A stretch of DNA of 64,000 bases from Diploptera punctata (lineage: Eukaryota; Arthropoda; Insecta; Blattodea; Blaberidae), in assembly GCA_030220185.1 (NCBI GenBank), contig JASPKZ010002332.1:1302001-1366000 (forward strand). Reading direction: 5' to 3'. The notes under the pieces are model-generated. The model ran no database searches. It was not told where the DNA came from and was given only the letters and a program-made list of their open reading frames with translations. A program made the position numbers and the translations under genes. Below, in pieces: positions 22,380-34,641 of the stretch. How positions within the stretch are numbered: position 1 is the first letter of the stretch; the number at the start of each line of letters is the position of its first letter.

Positions 22380-22659
22380 ATGACAAGTGGTGGCATTGGA
22401 TAAAAGAAATATGTAGGCCTATATGTTACAAGTCGGATTGCCGCTGAATCGATGTGGTAGGGATTTTTTACTGGAATAAACCTATAGACACTAGTGCCTA
22501 CTAAGTCCATGTATTAAATAACTACCAAACCCATGTTTTGGGGTTAAAGGGGTCACCTAGGGCTGACAACCCGGCTGACGCATCCTGTCGATTAACACAC
22601 ATTTGTTTATAAATAATTATTAAATACATCCGAGTATTTTGTATTATGTTATGCTAGAG

Positions 22660-22661
<2 letters not shown>

Positions 22662-22699
<38 letters not shown>
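22662..22699. repeat. (TA)n microsatellite, left of SINE-A
   Basis: A pure TA run. The array resumes at 23056 on the other side of the SINE. Confidence 0.95.
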
Positions 22700-22700
<1 letters not shown>

Positions 22701-23055
22701 CATCCATAGTAATTCTGCCCGAAGGCAGGTCCTTCACTGCAATCGTAGCATTTTCATGCTATGCTTGCAGCTTTACTAGGGAATTGTAGGTGTGGTAGCT
22801 TCCCGTTGCTTCCCACACCGGTGAAGGATTATGATGATGATGATGATGATGATGATGATAAGGATGATGATGAAGATGATGGCCATATGATTTCGGGGAC
22901 CGTTTGGGCCTTAAAGTTTTCCTGACATTTGTCTTACAGGTGAGGAAAAACCCCGATAAAAACCTCGCCCAGAAAAAAACTGCCCCGATCGGGGATTGAA
23001 CCCGGGCCCGTTGCGTGACAAGGCAGCACGCTACCTCGAGACCACAGCGGTGGAC
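22700..23055 (-). mobile_element. SINE-A copy, full length, inside a (TA)n array
   Basis: A complete head and tail with a GAT-repeat-rich middle. TA repeats flank both ends (22662-22699 and 23056-23079), consistent with insertion into a TA microsatellite. Confidence 0.92.
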
Positions 23056-23079
23056 TATATATATATATATATATATATT
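23056..23079. repeat. (TA)n microsatellite, right of SINE-A
   Basis: Continuation of the TA array. Confidence 0.9.
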
Positions 23080-23206
23080 ATTAATCTATCATTTTCATTC
23101 AATCCTTTTTCATCTGTAATATGGATCTGCCACACTAAACGCAATAGTACGTCTTGTATGTTTTTAATTTATTTTATTTTCCCATTAAATGTGAAATCAT
23201 ACTTAC

Positions 23207-23543
23207 TTTTACTACCTTTGCATTGGGCCATGGCCTTCTGAAATTCTGGAGAGAAGGTCTTCGAATCCTCATTGGCAAGTTTCCGATCTCTGGCAGCTTC
23301 CTTCTTCAGGCACTCGTCTAGGACGGGATCAGAGAAGGGGATTGAGATGACGGAAGAAATATCGCTGATGCTTATAGAGGAATCAAGCACTCGATCACTT
23401 GGTGTTAGCAGAACCAATAAGTCAGCAGCACTCTGAAAAGGCGACGATATCCGACTGCGTAATTCATCCAATGGAGACAAGTCGCTGAGAGATATCGGAG
23501 TCAGCAAACTATCGCCACGACGGGGAGTCGAAGTTTCCATCAT
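23207..23543 (-). CDS. First coding exon of the same unrecognised protein (exon 1, residues 1-112)
   Basis: The reading frame opens with two consecutive Met codons at 23543-23538 and ends at a strong donor (GTAAGTAT at 23206-23199), leaving one base of codon 113. That phase fits the exon ending at 4208. The encoded segment is rich in Ser, Asp and Pro, with several SP/TP dipeptides in its first half (for example TPRR, SPLDE, SPFQ, TPSDR). These could be proline-directed kinase sites. A Lys/Glu-rich, probably helical stretch follows (ECLKKEAARDRKLANEDSK). The start is chosen because it is the first Met after in-frame non-coding DNA; a non-coding 5' exon may lie further up. No TATA box was recognised in the bases just above 23543. 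Nothing here identifies a family. Read together, the protein looks like an intracellular, largely disordered, phosphorylatable regulator, which is inference from composition only. Confidence 0.68.
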
Positions 23544-26410
23544 AATTCACAAATTCTCAGAGAATACATAAAGTGTTAAAGATATACAGCACTTTAAATT
23601 CTGATCGACTATGTTCTGTTTGACTTTTCAATTTATTTACTTCTCTGTACACTTTTAAATGTAACACTACACCATAGATGTTTTTACACTCTAAAATTCA
23701 CAGATTCATCTTCAGTTTTAAGAAGCTATTATAATCAAATAGACAAATCAGCCATTTTATAAATACTTCTCATTGGACACAGATATCGACAAATACATGA
23801 TTCAAAACTGACATAACTGTTGTTTTAGGACCTAAATTAACACTCAAATTTCCACATCAGACAAAATAATACAAAGAGCAAATTAACTAGAATTTTTATA
23901 TCGCGGACATTATTTGAAAAATGCGCTCAAATTCTGAAAGACACGGATGAATTCATTATGAACTAATAGTTGACGAGGATGGTGTCTCTTAAGTAGGTTA
24001 ATCATGACAATACGAATGTAGTATTTTAAGTTTGTTACAAAATGGTAACGGCGAGGAATAATTATATTTATTATTTCAGAAGTATTTTTCTTTCTTTCAT
24101 TTTTTGAGCCTTCTTTCCTCGCTATTTGAAGAATGAATGTGCATTTGAACATTCTTTAAGTTTTTTACGAATTTAATTCCGATAATAATCGATACCTACA
24201 TTGTAATTTATGAACTAACTATGTACGAATTCTATAAGATAATCTCAAGTCTTGAATAAAAGAAAACTAATAAATGTAGAGATTAGCAGTCAAAGTTATA
24301 TTTGTTATACTATTTCTATGGTTTTAATTTTCAAAGAGGCCTAATTATTTCCCAAATTCAGAGAATATGAACTGATATAGAGATAATAAAATTACCAACT
24401 GTATCTACAATATGTGCGCATTTTCCAAACGCAGTCTCAAATTTGTAGAAAAGGAAGATATTCAGAGATGGATATAACAATTGTAGGCTAACAATATAAC
24501 TTTAACATTGTTTTCGATCCTGTTTAGACCTTATTTCAAATGAGGTGAACTGTACAAAGTTCAAACAGAAGCTATAATTGATTCGAACTTTCCATTTAAT
24601 ATTCGAAGATTATCACAAAATTGTGGTCAATATGTTGTATACACACGTCTTTTTTATTTAATAAAATAATTTTACTGATAAACACAAGTTTCGAATAAAA
24701 CAATGTGAGGAATGTTTTAAAATAATATTTATTTTGTTTTAAAAACTAGTTTCAATGAATTTCTGTAATTGTTCAACATATATTGGAAAAAAATAAGAAA
24801 AAACATTTAATTTATATACAACGTCCTTGTTAGATTAACAAAAATGAGAATAGAGGTTTAAAATTATTGTCATGTATAAAATACTGATATTGCTAAAAAC
24901 ACTTTACATTGCCTTCTATACATAAAACCTCATGTTATAGCATCTTTTAAATAAATATAATTATGTAGCCTACATACGCGATTTTAAATTCAATCTGAGA
25001 CCAGGATATTGAATTTCAAGAGCATCAATAAATAAAATAATCTTATACAGAAAAATGAGTACTTTACTTAGGGGAGAGTGGGACTTGTTGTTAAAAGGGT
25101 AGGTTGTTACACGCTACTTTAAATTTTACCTGTTACCTATGGTACTGTTCCTAGTAGAGAGGGACACTAGAAGATCTGGGTCTTCATTCTCCTTCAGTTT
25201 CCGTCACGTTGTGATACCGTGAGCAGATTTAGGCAACAGTTTTTTTTTACAATTATCTACTCGAAGGTAGACATTCTTGCTGAAATCTTAGCCTGTGGAT
25301 CTGAATATTTTCAAGGGAAGCATTTTATCCATGAATTGTTTAAATAACTGTTTACATAAGCAACTTGTACCTATAAAGACAGTGGTATATATTGACTAAT
25401 ATAGTCACATTAAGATATTTTCCTAAATGTGCGTGATGAAGTTCGTTACAAAAGTCTTACGGTGGAACAAGTAGATCCTATTAGTAGTAGATTCTAGTTT
25501 ACGGGATGCAATGTAAAGTATTATTTAGTTTTAGGAAAATGTTTAGGCCTACACATAAACGTCAAGAAACATAATGGTGGCAAAACTGAGCGAAAACTTC
25601 AGTTCTATCCAGTTCAAACCCACCAAAACAAAATGCATGACGGAACATAATGTAATTTTGATACTAATGAAAAGGCTTAATAAATACAATTCAAAATATA
25701 ATTAACTCAATTTCAGATGATACTGATTTGGGCTATTTAAAAATATAATATACTTCAATAATAATACATTTGCGTAATTTGTAATAAGAATTATTTTACC
25801 AAGAGCTACGGACGGAATGTAAAAGGTAACTTAATAGACAAAGATTCCAATAAAAATTCAAGTGTAAGTGAAATATGCATTACCAAGGATAAATTATATC
25901 GAGATTATATTGTGCAATAATGAAACCAAAATCCGACTTCCGTTTGAGAGTTCATAATTAATTTTTCCTCAGTAGGGCCTGTTTACTATTTTAAGTCATT
26001 TACTGATATATTATGAATAAAATTCGTAATATAGCTTACTGTAGAATACTTCACTGTGTCTGAGAGCGACACATGGTTTACTACAAGTATGATAGTTTAA
26101 ACCAGGATATATTTACAATGAGAATGAAGCTTAACTAAGACACACTGCAAATCTGATTTAAAATGAACATGATATAAACCATCCTAATTCATATAAAACG
26201 CTATTTCATCAACAAATAAATAAATACTGCAATAAATACAATTACAGTATAGAAAACATGATACTTTTATCAAGTTATGATTGTATCAATACACACATAT
26301 TTAAGGTCATAACAAGTGTTTTCATTAATCCTTATTCGTGGGGGCTAAAGATGAAGAAAGTCTATGTGTAGAAAAGTGGAAATAATCCTTAATAAAAATG
26401 AATAGGCAAG
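23544..26410. other. Upstream region of the minus-strand gene; no gene recognised
   Basis: AT-rich DNA that must contain the promoter or a 5' non-coding exon of the gene starting at 23543. No TATA box or other element could be named, and no phosphatase exon was found. Confidence 0.45.
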
Positions 26411-26420
26411 AAGAAGTATT

Positions 26421-26754
26421 CCGATTGAGGGTCTTTCCACTTTCCAGCGGTTGCCCTTTTACCAGCCGGCTGCTGGCCCTTCACATCCACATGTGTCAAT
26501 CACAGAGGTAGATGATCAACAGCCAGTGTAGGGGTGACATGTGATTAGCATGTCGAGTCCCCCAGCCGTTATAGCTGGTTCCTCAACCTGGAGCCGCTAC
26601 TTATTGTAGCTACCCAATTGCCTCACGATGCTGGGTGGGCACCGGTCCCATACTGGCCGAAATACCATGAGAAAATTTCTTCCCCCATGGAGACTCGAAC
26701 CAGCGCAAGTCCCGTAGCTCTGCGCCAAGGCTTCCTACCTTAACCGCTCGGCTA
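26421..26754 (-). mobile_element. SINE-E copy with 10-bp target duplication
   Basis: On the minus strand the head GCCGAGCGGTTAAGGTAGGA with GGTTCGAGTCTCC is tRNA-like. The rest matches 47486-47838 almost base for base. It is flanked by AAGAAGTATT at 26411-26420 and 26755-26764. Confidence 0.93.
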
Positions 26755-26764
26755 AAGAAGTATT

Positions 26765-28980
26765 CAAGAAAACAAAACAAAGGTTAAAAAACTGATAGAG
26801 ACCAAAGTAGAAGAAAGCGAAATTACAGACGCAGAAAACAAGGCTTCGGTATTTTCGCAAACTTTGGCCATACAAAGACCGCAATTCCAAAGAAAATCGA
26901 AGAGATTTAATTACTTTTACTTTAAATGTTTCATAATATATTGTAAAGAATCGGGGAGCTGTTTTAAGAAGCTGTTGTCGTACTACAGAACAAACTTTAC
27001 GTAAAACTACACAAATATTTAAATGAATATACAGTAAGCTGGTAACGCGAACCAATCTCCTTAATACAGCATTTCAAACATTCACTTGATTTTTACATCG
27101 GCAGGAGTCAAACATACCATTTTTTCCCCCCTTGAAAAATTCTCTTTCCGTGAAAAAAAAAAAAAATCTTGGAGGAAATACAGTTCTTCACTGAAGAGAA
27201 CCATAATTTAAAATATGGCACTTCAAAACTTTTATACTGCGGTTTCAACAAATTTCATCTAATTTTACAACAGTTAACAAAACAGCAGGAGTGATTTATT
27301 ACATATATTTAATCACTCTCCAAACCATTCATTCAATTATGCTGTATAAATAACTGTACAATACTAACATAGTTTATCATTTAGTTTCTTACAAAATAAT
27401 TCTAATATGAGTAGAATAAGTAGTCCATAGCACTGCGATCCCACGTTTGTAAGACATACATATCTGATAACTTAAACTCAACATACAGTTCATGTGAATA
27501 CATTATATTACAAATGTATGTCAAAGATCACATGGGGGCGTGGATATTTTTAAACGAATAATCTAAAAACAAATATTTCACTGAATAATTACACATCAGT
27601 GAAAATTGTCTATGGTAAAGAGAATATGGCCTATCAAATAATTCAACACTGAACGAAAAGCTTCAACATTTGCATGTTTCCTCTTTTGTTTTGTAGTTTG
27701 TGGTTCATAACCTAAGATCAAAGGATGGGTTTTCTTTTTTCTTTCAATAATGCCGATCACAAGCATTTTAATAGTTTTTCTTTTCTAATGGGATTTTTTT
27801 TATTTCAGTTAAAAAAACAACTCAATTTCGTTATTAACGTGTATCAAACATAGAATTCGACTATGTCTCACGATGAAGTGTAGGCGAAAACTCCATCTAA
27901 AAAAAAGAAAACACAATAAAAATATACTCTCTAGGAAATAATAAAAAAAAGTTATATACATCAGTGGTATCTCGTCAATTGACCCTCTAGGAATTAGCTC
28001 GAAAGAAAACTAAACTCGTCAACATAATGTTATTATCAAGGCTAGGGAGCGAGATCATTTAAGATTACGGTAAGGTTATTCACGGTACGGTGATATATTA
28101 CGGTATGTCAATGCATAAGAACCACTTCCACCCTCTGTCTCAGTACAAACAGATCACGTAAGCAATAAGAACTGTGCCTTTACAGGTAGAACACAACAGT
28201 TTACTTGTTATTTAGCACAAAATGTTTTCATAGTTATCGAAGCACTGATTTATTTACATTCAAAGTCTGTTCTCATACTGAACTTTGAAGAAGATAAACT
28301 GAACGCGTAAGTAACTATATAGCCAACTCATCCTGGTCCCTATCCCTAGTAACATTAAAATTGTAAGGCTTATAATGTATTATACTTATATTATTGATTT
28401 ATATGAGAAATGGAGTCTAGTATGCCTATGTTCTGACCGGGACTAGTCACTTAAATAGGCGTGGTATTGCAACATTACTTGGCAACTAAAATCAGCCGAA
28501 GCTAATTCTAAAGTGTCTCGGCAGTATATGTATCTGCACGAGTTTCCTGTGTTCAATATCAACCCTGATAATATTTTAGGTTACGAGATGCCACTGATAT
28601 AAACATACTGAGCAAAATGATTTAGAAGATATTCGCGGTCATCATATGTTAACTATAATGAGGCTAGAGCTTTAAAATTTGATTGAAATCATAGAAAAAA
28701 ACTCTGGTAAACTCCATCAAGGTTTTTCGATAGGAAGTCATTGTCAAAAATTGACTTGGATTATTAAAACTGTTGATAGCAAATATGTAGGAATAGTATC
28801 ATTCAGAGCTATCATACTGACAATGTTTAAACATTTGAGATTTTTTCTCTTTGTTATAAAAGTTCCATAAGTCTACGTTATTAAAATGTTCGTAACACTA
28901 TAAATGAGTAAAAGCATCCTATGACATTTTGGCTCACTATGAACAATTATCATTCTGCTACTACAAAGTGGCATACTACA
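26765..28980. other. No gene or recognised repeat
   Basis: AT-rich DNA with short poly-A and poly-T runs. The longest open frames lack recognisable content. Confidence 0.4.
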
Positions 28981-29013
28981 ATATTACATTGTATAACTGA
29001 CGATGACGATGAT

Positions 29014-29014
29014 G

Positions 29015-29060
<46 letters not shown>

Positions 29061-29081
29061 CAACAACAACAACAACAACAA
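29014..29081. repeat. (AAT)n then (AAC)n compound microsatellite
   Basis: Uninterrupted trinucleotide runs. Long open frames here are poly-Asn artefacts. Confidence 0.95.
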
Positions 29082-29189
29082 AAGCATAGACCCAACTCTG
29101 GAAATGCATGCTATTAGTTATTGCAGGGTCTTTTGTCATACCAATTTCTCTCAAAAAATGTTAAACTGAAAACATAAAAAAAAACTGTC

Positions 29190-29645
29190 ATTCTCCCACT
29201 TATTTTAGATGCGAAACATGACCTATTAGTTTAAGAGTAAGAAAATATTACGAGCATTTGAGAATAAAGTTCTCAGGATTTTGTTTTGGACCAAAGAGAG
29301 GCGAACAAACAGATGAATGGTGGATACTAAATATCAATGAACTACATGTTCTTCATAGGATACCAGATGTAACAAGAGCTGTTAAATCTCATAGACTGCG
29401 ATGTACAGGGCATGTAGCACGAATGGGGAATGAAAGAGGGGCAAGGGAACTGCTTATACGAAAACCAGAAGGAAAGCGCTCACTAGGTAGGCCAAGAATG
29501 AGATAGAATAACATTAACAATGATTTGAAGTAAATAAATTATACAGGTGATGATTGGTAGACGTTGGCTCAGGATAGGGATGTATGGAAAGGTTATGTCC
29601 GAGCAGCCATAAACCTACGGGTTCGATAATGCCAGGGATCTAGTT
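29190..29645 (+). pseudogene. LINE-X 3' end
   Basis: It encodes LHVLHRIPDVTRAVKSHRLR, CTGHVARMGNERGARELLIR and KPEGKRSLGRPRMR before an in-frame stop, then the usual YTGDDW...LAQDRDVWKGYVRAA end and the 3' signature. The middle stops mark it as dead. Confidence 0.88.
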
Positions 29646-29706
29646 AGTTTTAACAATAATAAGCAGAGACTGGAGCACTACATTTAAAATAAATTCGTAT
29701 TTGACA

Positions 29707-29707
<1 letters not shown>

Positions 29708-29754
<47 letters not shown>

Positions 29755-29797
29755 GAATAATAATAAGAAGAAGAAGAAGAACAACAACAATAATAAT
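29708..29797. repeat. (AAT)n/(AAG)n/(AAC)n compound microsatellite
   Basis: A run of trinucleotide repeats that shifts from AAT to AAG to AAC. Confidence 0.95.
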
Positions 29798-30341
29798 TGA
29801 TAGAAAATGTCTTCGGTCAATAGAAAACCTGAAATATTGTGGCTCACAAGTGTATAACTAAAAAACATGGATTATGGTTAAAAAAACCGTGCTCCTACTT
29901 GTTCTGTATCCAGGATCATTGTCTACAAACTAAAGGCTATCCGCTCTTAAAGTGATCCTCATCACAAACAAAACTATGTGACCTGCTCGCTTTTCATTGG
30001 TTATTGACACCGACGCACGATGTAGAAGCAATAAGCACGCCAAAAAGTAGCTCCTTTTATTACATTATAAATATGTCCTCTGAATATACTTGTTATTCTT
30101 CGTGAATGAAAATAATAATATTAAAAACATAGAAAATATTCTAAAATATGCCTAATTAATAATTACAACTTAAAATAATTTATTGCATATGGATGATGCT
30201 TTGAGTCATAATTCAATCGAATCCGATGCAACAAAAGACTGAAGGTGTAGAGTCTTCTGTTGCTGTGTCTCCATCAAAATTTTAAAAACAAAAATCTGGC
30301 AAACCTTTGACAAGTGGTAAAAAACAGTTATTTGAATTGTA

Positions 30342-31019
30342 CAGTGCGATCAGAATAGGACTGGACAGCAGACGCGGGGATCCCCTATACAGTGCTGACG
30401 CACTCGCGGCAGGGAACGTACAGCATAGGATCGCGGTGATACAACCACACACATTTTTGTAACTATTTTACAAATTGTCGTGCTTATCAAATTTATTGAA
30501 GCAGGTGCTGGAACTGTTCACCTTCGTTGTCCATACATTTTTGACACTTCTTTTAAAAAAATTGTTATAAAGATTGTGGACTGTTTAACGTGACAGAATT
30601 TTAACATCCGGGAATCGTGTTTCAAAAAGTCTTCGTACTTGGCTGGCAGACTGAGTTAACAAATATGTTTCATAAATAAATACACGTTGTTCAGTAGAAA
30701 CATTATTAGCCATTATACATTTTACACTTTACACTTATACACACATATTCAGTTTACACTTATAAGATACACATTTTATAAGATACAATTTTAAAAATTG
30801 AAATAATTTATACACACGCCTTTCAGTACACAAGGAAAAGCGAGCGAGCACCGTGTCCACTCGAATCACACAATCTGACTGCGACCGTGAATGCGTGGGA
30901 TGTGCTTGAATCCTGCTGAGTCTGCGCACATTTCAAGTCCCGTGTCTGCAAATGTAAACCTTCGTCACCGCACAGCACAAACCCCGCGTCTGCTGTCCAA
31001 TTCTATACTGATCGCACTG
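30342..31019 (-). mobile_element. Internally deleted Tc1/mariner-like transposon
   Basis: The ends CAGTGCGATCAGAATAGGAC and, reversed, CAGTGCGATCAGTATAGAAT continue as a roughly 38-bp inverted repeat including GGACAGCAGACGCGGGG. On the minus strand from about 30713 a frame reads MANNVSTEQRVFIYETYLLT and QSASQVRRLFETRFPDVKIL, a mariner-type helix-turn-helix start. A short piece resembling a transposase end (VDNEGEQFQHLL) follows, with the DDE core missing. A TA precedes the left end; the right flank has CA, so the dinucleotide duplication is not exact. Confidence 0.85.
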
Positions 31020-31890
31020 CATTTCACAAGTTCAGTGAAAAATCTTACCAGCTTTCTTGTAATTTACCCCATTCAACGATCACATGTCTTATACATTTCT
31101 CACATGCTTCCTGTCAATGTGACAGTCATTGTGGCGCGAATGGCGGAAGGTTACAATTGGCGTTTGTTTAAGTTAGGATCACTCTAACAGCGGATAAGGT
31201 ATAGGAGGCGGGTCAATATTTCAAATAGGGATTGTTAAGAAAATTCATATTAAAAAAATGTTGAATGTTATTAGTGACCTGAGATTTATATATTGTAGTT
31301 CTTGGTGAGAAAAGTATTTAAAAGGGATCCTGCAAAGATAGCTCCGAATCAATGGAAAAAAAGTAATTGGTAATTTCGTGTTGGAGACCAGTCACGTTAC
31401 CTCACTCGGTATAACATCCAATTTCACTGAGACGCGGTCTATTATCGTCACGTTTGTCTAAACTTTCTAAAGTAATGAAAATATATACAATCTAAGATAC
31501 ATTTCATAACGAAATCTAAATATAGCTAACCTACCCAAATCCTAATCTGACTTGTCCAAATTATAATGTAACCTATCTAATTTAGCACAGAGTAACGAAA
31601 GATGTCGCAATGCAAGAAAGAAAAAAAAAAGATCCGTACCACACATTTAGTTCGTCCTAATGTAATCAATAGCATTCGATATAGTTTATCAACATGTGGT
31701 CCATTCTAAAATGCACAATGAATGCATGATTCCCTAATAATAGCTTTTTAATAACTCTATATTTTAGATACGATTAATCGTAATTTGCCAAAATCACCGG
31801 AAATCGCCGGAGTTCTTGATTAACGATGTTGTCTTTAAGAGCACACCCAAAGAAATCCAAATATTGATAACAAAGCGGACATAGCCAACA
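31020..31890. other. No gene or recognised repeat
   Basis: AT-rich DNA. Nothing assigned. Confidence 0.4.
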
Positions 31891-31894
31891 TTTG

Positions 31895-32430
31895 CAAACA
31901 CAAAAATCCAATTAGAGAATAAAATAATAGAACAGGTGAGTAGTTTTAATTACCTGGGATACAATGTGCCATATAGAAAAAAGTAAAGACATTGAAAACA
32001 AAATAAATAAATTTAATTATATGTGTGACACGATAAAACGAAGTCTCAAAGAAACTAGACAGGAGACACTTTCAAATTTTATAAAACAATGGCGGCTCCA
32101 ACACTACCATATGGATTGAAACACTGGGTCTTAACAAAAAACACCAGGAACGAAGAATAGAAACGTCAGAAATGAGGTTTTTGAGGAGTGTGGATGGCTA
32201 TGCAATAACTGATCGAAAACGAAATGAAAATATAGGACGTGAGCTAAATATATCCAAACTATTAGATAGAATTGCACAATACAGAGTTGAACGGATGGAC
32301 CACATCAATAGAATGGATAACAATAGAATTCCAAACCACTAGGACGAAGAAATGTTGGAAGACCCAGTAAAAGATGGACAGACCAATTCTAGCATGAGAT
32401 CGGAACAGACCTTAAGGTCTAATCCTTGAT
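31895..32430 (+). pseudogene. LINE-Y 3' end, decayed
   Basis: Frame-shifted pieces encode NKIIEQ, APTLPYGLKHWVL and a C-terminal WTTSIEWIT region like that at 9371-9790, but this copy continues further to the LINE end. Numerous stops. Confidence 0.75.
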
Positions 32431-32884
32431 GATGATGGAATAGCGACTGAACGCGACTTCACGCCGCAATAAGTGAAATAGGGATATTTATAGTTACTAA
32501 TTCAGACAGCATTCATAATTTCTAGTTGGAGTCGTAAATTGAAATGAAGTGAAATACTTTACTATAAACATATTATAAATCAATTAATTTGTTATCACTG
32601 ATACCCTGTTATGACCTAGATTCACATAAGATAAATAAGTGATTACCTGAATAACTGTGGATCTCTACCATCTACCAGCACAGTCAGTATGTTACTAACC
32701 TAGTACTCTTCTACAGTTAGTACGTAATGATACAGCCCGGTACGGATCAATGCCCGGTTGACGTAAATACACCCCCATTCCACCCAACCAATTATTCAGT
32801 TATTTCACATTTTCGTGAATTCATAAAAGCATATTCCGACAATGTAATACATTTCATTTTTTGACTTTATAATGAGGGATGAGT

Positions 32885-32887
<3 letters not shown>

Positions 32888-32946
<59 letters not shown>
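32888..32946. repeat. (AAT)n microsatellite
   Basis: A pure AAT run. Confidence 0.95.
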
Positions 32947-32950
<4 letters not shown>

Positions 32951-32959
32951 CAAAAACAA

Positions 32960-33490
32960 CTTGACAATAAAAGTTTGGAGCAGCTGAATAATTTTACATA
33001 TATAGGATATATGAAGAAGAAAAGGATGTAAATGCAAAATATTTCAATTTTTTAAAGGATTTTAGGGTTAATAAATTATATCTTCAAGCCACAATTAGTC
33101 CAAAAACATTCAAGACTAAAAGTGTATAAAACACTGGCTCTTCCACCTCTTTTGTATAGTAGCGAAGTATCAACATTGAAACAGAAGGATATACAGAGAC
33201 TTAGATCTGCTGAAATATCTTCGAAGGACTACAGGATACACACTACTAGATCATAAGAAATGAATACATCTTAGGAGAATTACACATGGAACCTTTAGAA
33301 AGCAGAATTTATAAGTCAAGATGGATGCAACATGTTCATTGAATGGAGGATCACAGGATACCCGAACAAATGTTAAGCTATTAACCCGCAGGAAGAATAC
33401 CAGGACATCCACTCAAAATACTTTTAGATGCCGTTTCTATTCAGGCCGATTCAGGTCAACAAATGAACTAAATTCGTGGATGGACCATGA
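32960..33490 (+). pseudogene. LINE-Z 3' end, decayed
   Basis: Pieces encode NEYILGELHMEPLESRIYKS, RWMQHVH and EDHRIPEQMLSY followed by an arginine-rich AGR.PGHPLK stretch, the usual C-terminal region of a third LINE family. Several stops and frame changes. Confidence 0.75.
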
Positions 33491-33497
33491 TGATGAT

Positions 33498-33502
<5 letters not shown>

Positions 33503-33554
<52 letters not shown>
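33503..33554. repeat. (AAT)n microsatellite, left of SINE-A
   Basis: An AAT array that resumes at 33904 after the SINE. Confidence 0.95.
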
Positions 33555-33902
33555 CCATCCATAGTAATTCTGCCCGAAGGCAGGTCCTTCACTACAATCA
33601 TAGCATTTTCATGCTATGCTTTGTAGCTTTACTAGGGATTTGTAGGTGTGCTAGCTTCCCGTTGCTTTCCACACCGGTGAAGGATGATGATAATGAGAAG
33701 GATGATGATGATGAGAAGAATGATGATGATGGCCATATGATTTCGGGGACCTTTTGGGCCTTAAAGTTTTCCTGACATTTGTCTTACTGGTGAGGAAAAA
33801 CCCCGATAAAAACCTCACCCAGAAAAACTACCCCGACCGGGAATCGAACCCGGGCCCGCTGCGTGACAAGGCAGCACGCTACCTCGAGACCACAGCGGTG
33901 GA

Positions 33903-33903
<1 letters not shown>
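33555..33903 (-). mobile_element. SINE-A copy inside an (AAT)n array
   Basis: A full-length copy with a head ending TCCACCGCTGTGGTCTCGAG on the minus strand. AAT repeats flank both sides, so the element appears to have inserted into the microsatellite. Confidence 0.92.
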
Positions 33904-33957
<54 letters not shown>

Positions 33958-33958
33958 T
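33904..33958. repeat. (AAT)n microsatellite, right of SINE-A
   Basis: Continuation of the AAT array. Confidence 0.95.
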
Positions 33959-34357
33959 AAACATAATTGAGAGGAACATTATCCATATTTTAAGTTTATT
34001 TTTTTATTTAGAGAAATTATTATATATAACAATACTTATCTAATAAAGTATATCAAGTTTATATGCAATACGAAAAAATACTATAAACCTTCTCTACTCA
34101 TGTCAGGCCGAGGGATGAGATGAGATAAAGTCTCGTACCATCACTTGGGAAGATGAAATTGAATAGAACGAGATGGATGACACAACTATGAAGAAGTAGT
34201 TGACATAATTTTTAGTAGTGAATAAGGGAGAAAAACATGAGAAAAATCTGTCCTGGTTCCGATTCGTCAACCATGAACCCCCATGGAATGAACGAGACGC
34301 GAACTCGATACCCAGAGATAGAGGACTTATACAATGGTACCGCCACTAAATAAATAA

Positions 34358-34384
<27 letters not shown>

Positions 34385-34394
<10 letters not shown>

Positions 34395-34497
34395 TGATAT
34401 GAAAAGAAAAATGAATGCTTGGGTCGGGTTTTGAACCCGAGTCTCTAAACTCTGTACGTTTAGCGCTCTAACCAACTGAGCTACCCAAGAATTCCAA
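34385..34497 (-). mobile_element. SINE-G: complete tRNA-like cloverleaf plus short tail
   Basis: On the minus strand CTTGGGTAGCTCAGTTGGTT starts a sequence with a 7-bp acceptor stem (CTTGGGT/ACCCAAG), a GCTC/GAGC D stem and a TCGGG/CCCGA T stem with loop TTCAAAA. The anticodon arm fits a standard 5-bp stem only with an oversized loop, and no sensible anticodon results. It continues into CATTCATTTTTCTTTTCATA and a TA tail, like 225-345. It is probably a tRNA-derived element and not a working tRNA. Confidence 0.6.
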
Positions 34498-34641
34498 CAC
34501 AAACATACATTTTTCTTATACATGTAGTATTCTCAATTCACACAAGAGGTAGCGGAAATTTGTTCCAACTGACATCTAGTGGCTAACATAACAGTTAAGC
34601 AAATTTTTAAAGAGAATATTTACTTTATAGCAGTAACGCTT

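Larger units (their letters stand above)
4747..23206 (-). other. Inferred 18.5 kb intron of the Ser/Glu-rich gene
   Basis: The region between the donor at 23206 and the acceptor at 4747-4748 is bridged by exact phase agreement. It contains the whole LTR retrotransposon, the Tigger-like element, MITE-H copies, LINE-X copies and several SINEs. If the gene model is right, all of these are intronic insertions. A cDNA spanning both exons would settle it. Confidence 0.6.

Noticed and set aside
23910..24152. 80-codon minus-strand frame
   Set aside because: No recognisable motif, low complexity, no splice context.
28921..29169. 82-codon open frame
   Set aside because: It is mostly poly-Asn from an AAT/AAC microsatellite.
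33321..33626. 101-codon open frame
   Set aside because: It joins a decayed LINE end, an AAT array and SINE-A sequence. Not a gene.
34399..34497. Functional tRNA gene on the minus strand
   Set aside because: The anticodon arm does not give a standard 7-base loop with a sensible anticodon, and the sequence continues into a repeat tail shared with 225-345.
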